Below are positions 55,348 to 63,617 of a DNA stretch of 64,000 nucleotides, piece by piece; within the stretch, counting starts at the first letter, position 1, and each line of letters starts with the position of its first letter. The stretch covers positions 1,736,001 through 1,800,000 of the forward strand of contig NZ_CP041406.1 in the NCBI RefSeq assembly GCF_014905135.1, given 5' to 3'. A model generated the notes under the pieces. It made no database searches, had not been told where the DNA came from, and saw only the letters and a list, made by a program, of their open reading frames with translations. Origin of the DNA: Sulfurimonas paralvinellae (lineage in GTDB: Bacteria > Campylobacterota > Campylobacteria > Campylobacterales > Sulfurimonadaceae). The position numbers and the translations under genes were made by a program.

Positions 55348-56316
55348 TTAGTGAAGATCTCTCCAGACCTCTTTTTTCCAAAGAATAGCGAAGATTGCAA
55401 AGATAAACATAAATATCATTACATTTCTACCGACTTCTTCTCTTTTAAATCTTTTTGAATCACCGACATCTTCAAGGTGTTCAATAACTTTCTCAGCAGC
55501 AACAGCATTTACACCAACACGTGGCATTGCAGTTCCTTTGAGGTAGTTTTGAGGATTTTCAACAAAAGTTTTAATGTAGTGCTCACCGCGTGAACGGATA
55601 TACATACTTAAATCCGGTGGTAAAGTTCCCATATATTTTTTCAATGCATCTTGATAATCAAGTACATTTTTCTCAAACATCAACTCATCTTGTTTATGTT
55701 TAAATGCAGGTTTTTCACCGATTTGTGTCCATGCAGGATGTAATTCACCCTCTTTGTTGTATTCATAATGAATAGCGTGACATCTACCACAAGCAGTTTC
55801 GAACGCTTGATTTGGTGTCAATTCCTCAGGTTTTGGAGCGATAGACTGTAGGTAAGCAACCATGTCAGCAACTTCCTGATCTAAATCTCCACCTGCACCA
55901 TAGAATTGTGTCATTGGGTGCATTTGTCCTTTTGCAGGGTCAAATTTGTGCTCTACCATTAAAGCGTGAGCTGGGTTTTTAATGAGCGCTGCTAAGAATT
56001 TAGGATCAAATACAGCACCTGCATTTGAAAGATCCGGTGGATTAACACCATAACTTTGTGCTGCAGTAACAGGATCCATAGGAGCCGGCATACCAGCTGC
56101 TTTGATACCATGACAACCAGTACATGCACCGGCACCCATAACTAGATCTTTACCACGAGCTGCGTCACCTTTTTTAGTGAGTGCAGGAAGATCTTTGTAA
56201 GCAAAACCTTCACTCTCATAATGTTTGTGCATTTGTGAATGTGCAAAAGGCTCAACTAACCAATATGTTAAAAGAGTAAAAACAGTTACAACCACTAATA
56301 TAAATAATTCTTTCAC
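55348..56316 (-). CDS. petC: Di-heme cytochrome c1 of the bc1 complex
   Basis: A 322-residue subunit with one N-terminal membrane helix, two heme sites (CTGCHG near residue 62 and CGRCHA near 175) and a C-terminal membrane helix (NVMIFMFIFAIFAILW). Campylobacterota are known for di-heme c4-like cytochromes in place of mono-heme c1. It passes electrons from the Rieske protein to soluble cytochrome c. Confidence 0.92.
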   Translation of the reverse strand: MKELFILVVVTVFTLLTYWLVEPFAHSQMHKHYESEGFAYKDLPALTKKGDAARGKDLVMGAGACTGCHGIKAAGMPAPMDPVTAAQSYGVNPPDLSNAGAVFDPKFLAALIKNPAHALMVEHKFDPAKGQMHPMTQFYGAGGDLDQEVADMVAYLQSIAPKPEELTPNQAFETACGRCHAIHYEYNKEGELHPAWTQIGEKPAFKHKQDELMFEKNVLDYQDALKKYMGTLPPDLSMYIRSRGEHYIKTFVENPQNYLKGTAMPRVGVNAVAAEKVIEHLEDVGDSKRFKREEVGRNVMIFMFIFAIFAILWKKEVWRDLH

Positions 56317-56326
56317 TTTTTACTCC

Positions 56327-57541
56327 TTAAACTTTTTTTTCAAATTTAGTGATGAATGGAAGTGCTATCCATAGACCAATAAATGTTAGTGCTGCATAAA
56401 GTCCAATTGTACTAAACAGACCTTCAGGTGGAACTTTACCCATTGCAGTCAGTATGATCATATCAATAAGCATTGCCCAGAACCAATATTTAAACAGACC
56501 ACGACGTGATGCAGGAACTGCATTTGGACTTCTGTCTAAGAACGGCAGCATAAAGAAAATAACCTGTGCAAAAGCAAACGCAATTAGACCAACATTCGTT
56601 GAGAATGGACGCAAGATCTCATAAGACCATAGGAAGTACCACTCAGGATAGATGTGCGTAGGAGTTTTGAGTCCATTTGCAGGGTCAAAGTTCACCGGAT
56701 CCATTGCGAAATCATAATGATAGAAGACTAAATAGAAGAAGAAAATCAAATAGATTCCAACAACCATCATATCTTTAGACATAAAGTCATTTGCAAATCT
56801 GATTACTTTAGAACCTGCTTTATCACCAGACAAATATTTTTTCGCTTCTGCATCAAAATCGATTTCTTCACCATCTTGATTATTTACGTGAGGAATACGG
56901 AGTGCACCGAAGTGAAGACCGATAAGTCCTAAAATAACCAAAGGAATAAGAAGAACGTGAAGCATAAAGAAACGGTTCAAGAATGCCTGTGCAGGAACAT
57001 AATCCCCACGAATCCACTCAACTAAACCATCTGCATGCAGTGAACCACCAGAGAAAAGGTTAGTAATAACCATACCTGCCCAGTAAGACATTTGCCCCCA
57101 TGGAAGCATGTAACCAGAAAACGCTTCTGCTGAGAATGCAACAAAAAGAAGCATACCAGAAAGCCAGATAATCTCACGGCCGTTCTTGTATGAACCGTAA
57201 TAGATCCCAGTAAACATGTGAATATAGATCACAAGGAAGACTACTGATGCAGCCACACCATGAACGTGTCTCCATAGCCAGCCATACCCGACTTCTTGCA
57301 TGATCGTGTAGTTAACACTGTCAAATGCCAAATTAACATTTGGTTGGTAATACATCAATAAGAAGATTCCAGAAATTAACAATAGACCAAAAGTGATAGC
57401 TAAAACCATCCCCATTGCCCATAAGAAGTTAATGTTCTTCGGAATCCAATACTCAGTTGCTAAAACACGACGAAGCGTATCAATTGCTAAGCGTTGATTG
57501 AGCCAGTCATGCAGGCTTGTTGCTTTTGTAAAATGTGCCAT
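56327..57541 (-). CDS. petB: Cytochrome b of the bc1 complex
   Basis: A 404-residue inner-membrane protein with eight helices. Heme ligands lie in HVHGVAASVVFLVIYIH and FFMLHVLLIPLVILGLIGLH, and the quinol-site motif PEWYFLWSYEILR is intact. It oxidises menaquinol at Qo. Typical fused full-length form. Confidence 0.95.
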   Translation of the reverse strand: MAHFTKATSLHDWLNQRLAIDTLRRVLATEYWIPKNINFLWAMGMVLAITFGLLLISGIFLLMYYQPNVNLAFDSVNYTIMQEVGYGWLWRHVHGVAASVVFLVIYIHMFTGIYYGSYKNGREIIWLSGMLLFVAFSAEAFSGYMLPWGQMSYWAGMVITNLFSGGSLHADGLVEWIRGDYVPAQAFLNRFFMLHVLLIPLVILGLIGLHFGALRIPHVNNQDGEEIDFDAEAKKYLSGDKAGSKVIRFANDFMSKDMMVVGIYLIFFFYLVFYHYDFAMDPVNFDPANGLKTPTHIYPEWYFLWSYEILRPFSTNVGLIAFAFAQVIFFMLPFLDRSPNAVPASRRGLFKYWFWAMLIDMIILTAMGKVPPEGLFSTIGLYAALTFIGLWIALPFITKFEKKV

Positions 57542-57556
57542 TTATTTTCCTTTCAC

Positions 57557-58093
57557 CTATACTTTAAGAGTAACGCCAGTTTCTAGCATTTTCTTATATT
57601 CAGGTCCTTCTTCACCAAGAACTATCTTCATACCATCAATTTTAAACGGAGGAATATCAAGTCCACGTGGTGGTGGAGCTTTTGTCACTTCTGCAGTAAA
57701 ATCATACATACCACCATGACAAGCACAAAGGAAACTCTGTTCATCAGGGTTATATCCAGGGATACAACCAAGGTGTGTACAAAGACCTACACATACCATA
57801 AAATAGTCATTTCCTATTTTAATAAGTCTTTCCATATCTTTCGGATTTGCTTGCGCTTTTTTAACCATTTCTGCATTTTGCTTGAGAACAAAGATAGGTT
57901 TCCCTCTCCATTTCTCAGTAACAAGTTCATTCTCTTTATATGCTGACATATCAAGAGTCGTAAATCCCGCTGCTTTTACGCTTGGTAAGGGATCCCACGT
58001 TCTTTTCATAGCATATAAAGAAGCTACTGCGCCAACGCCGGCAACAGCACCAAATGCTTTACCCATAAAACCTCTACGGCTACTATTTTTCAT
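57557..58093 (-). CDS. petA: Rieske iron-sulfur protein of the bc1 complex
   Basis: A 178-residue subunit with a twin-arginine signal/anchor (SSRRGFMGKAFG) and the 2Fe-2S motifs CTHLGC and CACHGGMYD. It is the first gene of petABC. AAGAAGTGAG precedes the ATG; a TATAAT -10 box lies upstream. Confidence 0.94.
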   Translation of the reverse strand: MKNSSRRGFMGKAFGAVAGVGAVASLYAMKRTWDPLPSVKAAGFTTLDMSAYKENELVTEKWRGKPIFVLKQNAEMVKKAQANPKDMERLIKIGNDYFMVCVGLCTHLGCIPGYNPDEQSFLCACHGGMYDFTAEVTKAPPPRGLDIPPFKIDGMKIVLGEEGPEYKKMLETGVTLKV

Positions 58094-58132
58094 GTTCGCT
58101 CACTTCTTGTGAAATTTTTATTCTAAAGTCTT

Positions 58133-58138
58133 ATTATA
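58133..58138 (-). promoter_or_regulatory. -10 box for petABC
   Basis: TATAAT on the minus strand, about 40 bp before the petA ATG, in a short AT-rich gap after the unknown GT-B-like gene. Confidence 0.5.
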
Positions 58139-58159
58139 TACCAAATAAGTTTTAATTAT

Positions 58160-59035
58160 TTATAAATTTAAGCTATCTTTTATAAAATTAGCAATTTTGT
58201 TACTATTTCTTTCAATTTTTTCATATTTTCTATTTTTTATTGTTTCAATTATCTCAAATAGGTGATTTTTATCATAATTATTTACAATCGGAACACCTAA
58301 GTTCTCAAACAACGGCACAAAATCTTTTGTATAGTCCTCTCTTTGAAAATAGACAGGCTTGCCTCCACCGGCCAGCGAATCAAATACCGCTTGCGGGGAA
58401 GCCGTGATGAGTGTTTTTGTAGATTTAATCATCGCCTCATACTCTTCAAATTCAAAATGATTTACAAATTTTTCTTTCAATATATCTTCATAATCTAAAA
58501 AATAATAAAATCCCAGTTGAAGATTTGGATTTAACTCCTCAATAAAGTCAAAATGCTTTTCAAGATCTTTTTCATAATCATCATCACCGAAGAAATAGGT
58601 CAACTCCACACTCTTCTCAAAATTGCCGAAATATCTCTCATCAACAGGAATACAAGTGCAGATACCTTCTCCCTGCAAATAGGGAGATACTAAAAACTCT
58701 TTTGCTGCCTTTACATCATTTTTATCATCACTGATACGAACAAATCCCGAAAAATAATCCCGCATATCTTCAAGCATTAGAGGATTTGCTTCCTCTGAAT
58801 CAAAGATTAAATTATCACCATTATGTGATATCTGAGGAATATTACGAACGACATCAATGCCCACACTCTTTTGGATGCCAAAATCACGGGCAATCTGTGC
58901 AATTCTATAATCACTTGTCAAGAGTGTAATATCTTCATCCTCTAAAGTATTTAAGATAGCAGCAGCCCTGCGAAATCTGTCCAATCCTATACGGTGACCT
59001 GTATGTACATAGTAATAAGTCTTTTTATCAAACAT
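58160..59035 (-). CDS. GT-B-like protein of unknown function
   Basis: A 291-residue cytoplasmic protein. The start YYYVHTGHRIGLDRFRRAAAIL has a Gly-His loop as in GT-B glycosyltransferases and PseG-like enzymes, and the second half has TLITASPQAVFDSLAGGGKPVYF, like the nucleotide-sugar-binding end of that fold. No specific family can be named. Confidence 0.5.
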   Translation of the reverse strand: MFDKKTYYYVHTGHRIGLDRFRRAAAILNTLEDEDITLLTSDYRIAQIARDFGIQKSVGIDVVRNIPQISHNGDNLIFDSEEANPLMLEDMRDYFSGFVRISDDKNDVKAAKEFLVSPYLQGEGICTCIPVDERYFGNFEKSVELTYFFGDDDYEKDLEKHFDFIEELNPNLQLGFYYFLDYEDILKEKFVNHFEFEEYEAMIKSTKTLITASPQAVFDSLAGGGKPVYFQREDYTKDFVPLFENLGVPIVNNYDKNHLFEIIETIKNRKYEKIERNSNKIANFIKDSLNL

Positions 59036-59227
59036 TTTTTTTCTCTTTTTTTTACAAGATTATACAATAACTAAAGTCTACTCTTTATCTTTTTGAATGA
59101 TTTTTGCATATAAAATATAACTCTTTTAAGTATAAACACTAAGAGCAATCTAAAAAAAATAATTTAAGTTAATTTTTGAGTGGAAGGGAGTACAATTAAG
59201 AAAATAGCTTGATGATGGAGACTTACT

Positions 59228-59341
59228 ATGCAATTAGTCACATATATCTATAAAGACAATAAATGGAATGATATATTTGACACTTCATTAAACTCTAAAA
59301 ATACTCTTATTTTAATCTTTGCCTCGAAGGAGCAAAAATGA
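59228..59341 (+). CDS. 37-residue ORF, FIST-like N-terminal remnant or leader peptide
   Basis: The product, MQLVTYIYKDNKWNDIFDT and so on to LILIFASKEQK, resembles the very N-terminus of FIST-domain proteins (aromatic start, W, then LDS-x-NTL-x-L-x-F). It ends at a TGA that overlaps the ATG of the binding-protein gene (ATGA). TGGAG precedes its ATG. It may be a truncated FIST gene whose start now drives the operon, or a translated coupling leader. The gap 59036-59227 upstream holds only AT-rich sequence and no gene. Confidence 0.4.
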   Translation: MQLVTYIYKDNKWNDIFDTSLNSKNTLILIFASKEQK

Positions 59342-60159
59342 AAATTTTACATTTTTTAGTAGCAATACTCTTAATATTTTCTTCTGTCAAGGCAGATAGC
59401 AGTAAGGCTTTTTATTGGACTGATGACGAAGATTATCCACCACTCATCTACCGTGGTGCTGATGGAAAACCTACCGGTATCCTATACGATATTATGAAAG
59501 AAGCGTTTCATCGTCTTGATACTCCTTTGAAAGTTGACGTCTATCCATGGAACAGATCACAAAAAATGGTAAAAAATGGAACTTCCGATGGGATGGTCTC
59601 CCTTGTAACTAAAGAGAGAAGTTTGTTTACAAAAGCATCCGATCCAATTTTGCTAAGTAGTGAATATATATTTGTCAACAAAAACAATCCTCATCTACAT
59701 GAAATAATGTCCGTACGCTCATTAAAAGATTTAAAACCTTTTAAAATCGTCGAAGCACTTGGTGCGGGATGGACACAGGCAAATTTAAAAGGATTCAAGA
59801 TAGAGTGGGTTCCAAATATAGGGAACGCATTTGAGATGCTGATTAAAGAGAGAGCTGATATATATATTGCCAACGGTTACACAGCTACAGACTTTATTGA
59901 GAAAAAAGTACGTATCGGAAATACGCTTTCGCAAGGGTACAAAAAGATTATCATGAATCCATACCCAATAAAAACAGTAGCATTCAGACTACTTATCAAT
60001 AAAAATTCGACATATGTCGATATACTGGATAAATTTAATAAAGTCATCAATCAGATGAAAATGGATGGCACCATTGACGCTATTATCGCAAAGCGAAGAT
60101 CGTATAGTGTGAACAAAACAAGTATCATTGAAAAAGAGAATAGTATTGAATACAATTGA
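59338..60159 (+). CDS. Family 3 periplasmic substrate-binding protein
   Basis: A 273-residue exported protein (signal MKILHFLVAILLIFSSVKA) of the PBPb fold: YPPLIYRGADGKPTGILYDIMKEAF, DGMVSLVTKERSLF and a C-terminal INQMKMDGTIDAIIAK. Such proteins bind amino acids, polyamines or other small molecules. No ABC genes follow; instead a membrane GGDEF/EAL protein overlaps its 3' end, so it is likely a ligand sensor. AAGGAGC precedes the ATG. Confidence 0.83.
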   Translation: MKILHFLVAILLIFSSVKADSSKAFYWTDDEDYPPLIYRGADGKPTGILYDIMKEAFHRLDTPLKVDVYPWNRSQKMVKNGTSDGMVSLVTKERSLFTKASDPILLSSEYIFVNKNNPHLHEIMSVRSLKDLKPFKIVEALGAGWTQANLKGFKIEWVPNIGNAFEMLIKERADIYIANGYTATDFIEKKVRIGNTLSQGYKKIIMNPYPIKTVAFRLLINKNSTYVDILDKFNKVINQMKMDGTIDAIIAKRRSYSVNKTSIIEKENSIEYN

Positions 60160-62161
60160 TAAAAAAAGTAGACTTTCAAGTCGTTTTATACTCCATGTTA
60201 CAAGTATCATAATCATATCAACCCTACTCTTTTCTCTCATGCTTGCCTATGAGCAGTATCAAACAAAAATTTCTGAAATAACAAATAGTGTTGAAAACAC
60301 ACTCACTAGCAATAAATCAATCATATCGCAAGCTCTTTGGAGAATTGATACCCAAGCACTTAAAATTAAAGCACAGGAATTTTTACTTGATAGCTCGATA
60401 ACATTTGTACAAATAAGTGATGAAAACGGCAAAAATATCATCAAGCTTGGAAATAGTGAAGATGTAAATATAAAAAAATCAGTTGATTTGTACCATAATG
60501 ATAATGGAAAAAAGATTTTTCTCGGAAAACTTACACTTGCAGGTTCAACGAAGTCGATATTAAAAGATATTGAATCATCTGTTCTCATTCTCGTACTGCA
60601 GAGTATATTGCTTATTGTGATAATCATATTTTATATTACCTATATATTTAAACGATTGATCTCTGATCATCTCGTAACAATCCAACACTATGTCAACAAA
60701 ATCGACATAGAAAAAAAACAGTCCCCATTGGCATTGCAAAGATCAAAAAACAAGTTTGCCGATGAACTTGACGATACAGTAAAAGCCATTAATTATATGC
60801 GCCAAGAGGCTCATACGCATTACCAAAAAGTTGAGTATCAAACACTTCATGATTCACTGACGAATCTCTACAATCGAAAAGCAATTGAAAAACAGATAAA
60901 AGAGATAGTGCAGCATAAGTATCTAAAACAGCAGTATCATGCACTGTTTCTTATCAGTATAGATCACTTCAAGTTCATCAATGACTCTTTGGGACACCAA
61001 ATGGGTGATTTTGTTTTACAAGAGGTTGCACAACGACTTCTTTTGCTTAATATCAACGAAAAAGATGTCGGTCGTCTCGGAGGTGATATTTTTATGTTTG
61101 TTATTGAGGATATGGGCACCAATATTGAGCAAGCGAAAAAAACAGCACTCGATTATGGACAACATATCCTAGAAGTTATACAAGAGCCTCTCAAAATAAA
61201 GCAACTGGAATATCACATTAGTGCTAGTATTGGCATCAAACTATTTGGTAAAGAGAGTAACGTTGATACAATAATCAAAAATGCGGACAATGCACTCCAC
61301 CGCGCCAAGCTAAAAGGTGTAAATCAAATAGAACTATTTTATCCCAAAATGCAAGTTAGTATCGACAGACGTCTTAGAATTGAAGAGGTACTTAGAGAAG
61401 AGATTAAGAACAACCGTTTGATTGTCAATTTTCAACCAAAATGTTATTTAAATGGAGTGATTTATTCTGCAGAGTCATTGGTTCGGATGCAATCAGTTGA
61501 TGGCGAGTTCTTCTCTCCTGCTGAGTTTATTCCTATTGCTGAAGATATAGGTTTGATTATTGAAATTGGAAAACAGGTGATGATGAAAGTTTTTGATTTC
61601 ATTCATCAGAATCGAGCACTTATAGAGCAATCGAGCATACAAAGCATCGCCATCAATATATCGCCTACACACTTTGCCATTGATGGATTTTGTGATCAAC
61701 TTACCGCATTATCAAGACAATACAACCTGCCTGAGAATTTTATTACTATTGAGATAACGGAAGAAGCAACCGTTACAAATATACAACACCTCATTGATAT
61801 CATGAATTGCCTCAAAAAGAGCGGATTCAATCTCTCCATCGATGACTTTGGTACAGGGTACTCCTCTTTACAGTATCTGCAAAAATTTCCTCTTGATGAA
61901 CTTAAGATCGATAAATCTTTCATCGATGAGATTGTCACAAAGCCTCAATCCCAGGCAATCGTTAAAACGATTATCACTATGGCGCACAATCTGGATTTTC
62001 ATGTTGTTGCAGAAGGGGTGGAGGACGCAGAACAGTTGGCATTGCTAAGAGAGTATGGATGTGACCTTATCCAAGGATACCTCTTTTCCAAGCCATTGGA
62101 TGAGAAAGCTTTTATAAATAAACTCATGAAGAGTTATCATGAAGCTGTTGCAAATTCATAA
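60146..62161 (+). CDS. Membrane GGDEF/EAL c-di-GMP signalling protein
   Basis: A 671-residue protein. TM1 at about 15-35, a periplasmic domain to about 145, TM2 about 150-172, then GGDEF and EAL domains. The cyclase motif is degenerate (LGGDIF in place of GGDEF), so synthesis is unlikely. The EAL domain reads ESLVRM for EAL but keeps its Glu, and has NISPTHF, ITEEATV, DDFGTGYSSLQYLQ, KIDKSFI, VAEGVED and QGYLFSKP, so c-di-GMP hydrolysis is likely. No ATG is available; TTG 60146 with AAGAGA before it is my choice. It overlaps both neighbours. Confidence 0.85.
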   Translation: MNTIDKKSRLSSRFILHVTSIIIISTLLFSLMLAYEQYQTKISEITNSVENTLTSNKSIISQALWRIDTQALKIKAQEFLLDSSITFVQISDENGKNIIKLGNSEDVNIKKSVDLYHNDNGKKIFLGKLTLAGSTKSILKDIESSVLILVLQSILLIVIIIFYITYIFKRLISDHLVTIQHYVNKIDIEKKQSPLALQRSKNKFADELDDTVKAINYMRQEAHTHYQKVEYQTLHDSLTNLYNRKAIEKQIKEIVQHKYLKQQYHALFLISIDHFKFINDSLGHQMGDFVLQEVAQRLLLLNINEKDVGRLGGDIFMFVIEDMGTNIEQAKKTALDYGQHILEVIQEPLKIKQLEYHISASIGIKLFGKESNVDTIIKNADNALHRAKLKGVNQIELFYPKMQVSIDRRLRIEEVLREEIKNNRLIVNFQPKCYLNGVIYSAESLVRMQSVDGEFFSPAEFIPIAEDIGLIIEIGKQVMMKVFDFIHQNRALIEQSSIQSIAINISPTHFAIDGFCDQLTALSRQYNLPENFITIEITEEATVTNIQHLIDIMNCLKKSGFNLSIDDFGTGYSSLQYLQKFPLDELKIDKSFIDEIVTKPQSQAIVKTIITMAHNLDFHVVAEGVEDAEQLALLREYGCDLIQGYLFSKPLDEKAFINKLMKSYHEAVANS

Positions 62162-63374
62162 AAAGAGCTATCTTGTCACATATTGTTTTTTACTCCTGGC
62201 ACTTAGTAATAGTGCCATAGCCTCTACAAATCAATCAGATTCCATCTACCAATCGCTTCACAATGGAAAAATCTCTTTTGACACAAAACTTTTCTATATG
62301 GTTCGAACCTTTGAGAAAACACCGGATCCAAGCACAAAAGCACTCACTTTTGGTGGTATTATGAAGTATGAGAGCCTGTCCTATCGGGGTTTAAAGATTG
62401 GCATCGGCTACTATGGGAACTTCAACACCGGTCTCTATTCCGACTACACCGCTGCAAATCCAAAAGGTGGTACAAGTCTTTTGGAGAGAAAAACAGGGGA
62501 TGATATCAACTTTTTAGGTGAAGCTTATCTACAATATAAGTACCAAAACACCGAAGTGAAAATAGGCCGTCAACAATTAGAAACTCCCATTATAGATATA
62601 CTACAGCTTAGAACACTTCCTGCTGTTTATGAAGCTTGTGTTGTAAAAAATAGAGATATAGCAAATACGATGATAGAGCTATCTTATGTCAGAGCCTACA
62701 GCGGTTTTGCTTCCAAAGACAACGGGTTTTTACGCCATGATGACGAATGGGGTAAAGATGGTCTTGGCTCTCTCTATATTACAAATAAAAGTATCCAAAA
62801 CCTTTATATAAGTGCTCAGTATGTTCTACCACTCTCAAAAAAGAGTAATAGCGGCAGCCATATTGCTATAGAAGATTACAGCTATCTTGATGCAAAATAC
62901 AGCTTGCCTTATGGAGACGTGAGTTACATAAAATTTCAAGCCGGCGGTAACAGATACGACAAAAAATCTGACTCTAAAATGATAGGTGCAAGAGTAGGCG
63001 GCATGTTCAACAAAAAGATTGGAGCTGAACTCTCTTACAACCAGATCTTTTCCAACAGTTTTGCAACAATTCTGTCTGCGCCTATGTATACCGATTGGCA
63101 GCAGGGCTATAGCAATTATGAACCAAGTATGGCATATGGTGCAAGGTTCATACTCTATCCTCTGAAAAATTTGAAAATAAAAGCAGGCTCTGTCAATGTC
63201 AATGCCGCATCAGGTTATAATAGAGATAACTACATAGAGTCCATCTTTTACGGTGCCTATACTTTGAATAAAGCATCAAAATTTGAACTGCTTTACTCAT
63301 TCAAAGACCAAAAAGCTGGTTCATCCCGTGAGAGTAGACAGGATTTTAGAATGGTTTATAATTTTAATTTTTAG
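62139..63374 (+). CDS. Outer-membrane porin-like protein
   Basis: A 411-residue beta-barrel with a signal peptide (about 1-30) and repeated strands; the end DFRMVYNFNF finishes with Phe. It resembles the OprD-like porins of Campylobacterota (KIGRQQLETPIIDILQLRTLP). It overlaps the GGDEF/EAL gene by 23 bp, so it is part of the same operon and may supply the ligand sensed by the binding protein. Confidence 0.78.
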   Translation: MKLLQIHKKSYLVTYCFLLLALSNSAIASTNQSDSIYQSLHNGKISFDTKLFYMVRTFEKTPDPSTKALTFGGIMKYESLSYRGLKIGIGYYGNFNTGLYSDYTAANPKGGTSLLERKTGDDINFLGEAYLQYKYQNTEVKIGRQQLETPIIDILQLRTLPAVYEACVVKNRDIANTMIELSYVRAYSGFASKDNGFLRHDDEWGKDGLGSLYITNKSIQNLYISAQYVLPLSKKSNSGSHIAIEDYSYLDAKYSLPYGDVSYIKFQAGGNRYDKKSDSKMIGARVGGMFNKKIGAELSYNQIFSNSFATILSAPMYTDWQQGYSNYEPSMAYGARFILYPLKNLKIKAGSVNVNAASGYNRDNYIESIFYGAYTLNKASKFELLYSFKDQKAGSSRESRQDFRMVYNFNF

Positions 63375-63393
63375 AGCTGCCCTTATCTTAGAT

Positions 63394-63580
63394 ATATTCT
63401 CATACTTTATTGGATCTTGCAGCCATTGATAGATTCAAAAAAGTATGAGAATATTCATTTTGCATGTTTAAAGCCTTGTTTTTAAGTATTATACAGTTAT
63501 CTAAATTAATTTTTTCCTTATCTTTCTTAATTATAAGCATCATTAAAGATTGATATTATATCAATAAAGTATGATAATAG
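63394..63580 (+). repeat. Three copies of a 15-bp repeat before the tnsA-like gene
   Basis: AAAGTATGAGAATAT occurs at 63440-63454 and inverted at 63394-63408; a near copy AAAGTATGATAATAG is at 63566-63580. Flanking bases are also similar (CAATAAAG in two). The inverted pair can form a hairpin that may end the porin transcript. Multiple short repeats at a transposon end are typical of TnsB binding sites, but this is only a possibility here. Confidence 0.5.
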
Positions 63581-63600
63581 ATATGTTTACTTTCGTATAG

Positions 63601-63606
63601 TATAAT
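63601..63606 (+). promoter_or_regulatory. -10 box of the tnsA-like gene
   Basis: TATAAT lies 11 bp before the ATG with no ribosome site, so the message would be nearly leaderless. It follows 20 bp after the third 15-bp repeat, so a protein bound to that repeat could repress it. Confidence 0.45.
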
Positions 63607-63617
63607 TTAAACACTAT

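Noticed and set aside
63375-63617. A tRNA or other target gene as transposon attachment site
   Set aside because: No tRNA-like cloverleaf is visible; the nearest gene is the end of a porin gene.
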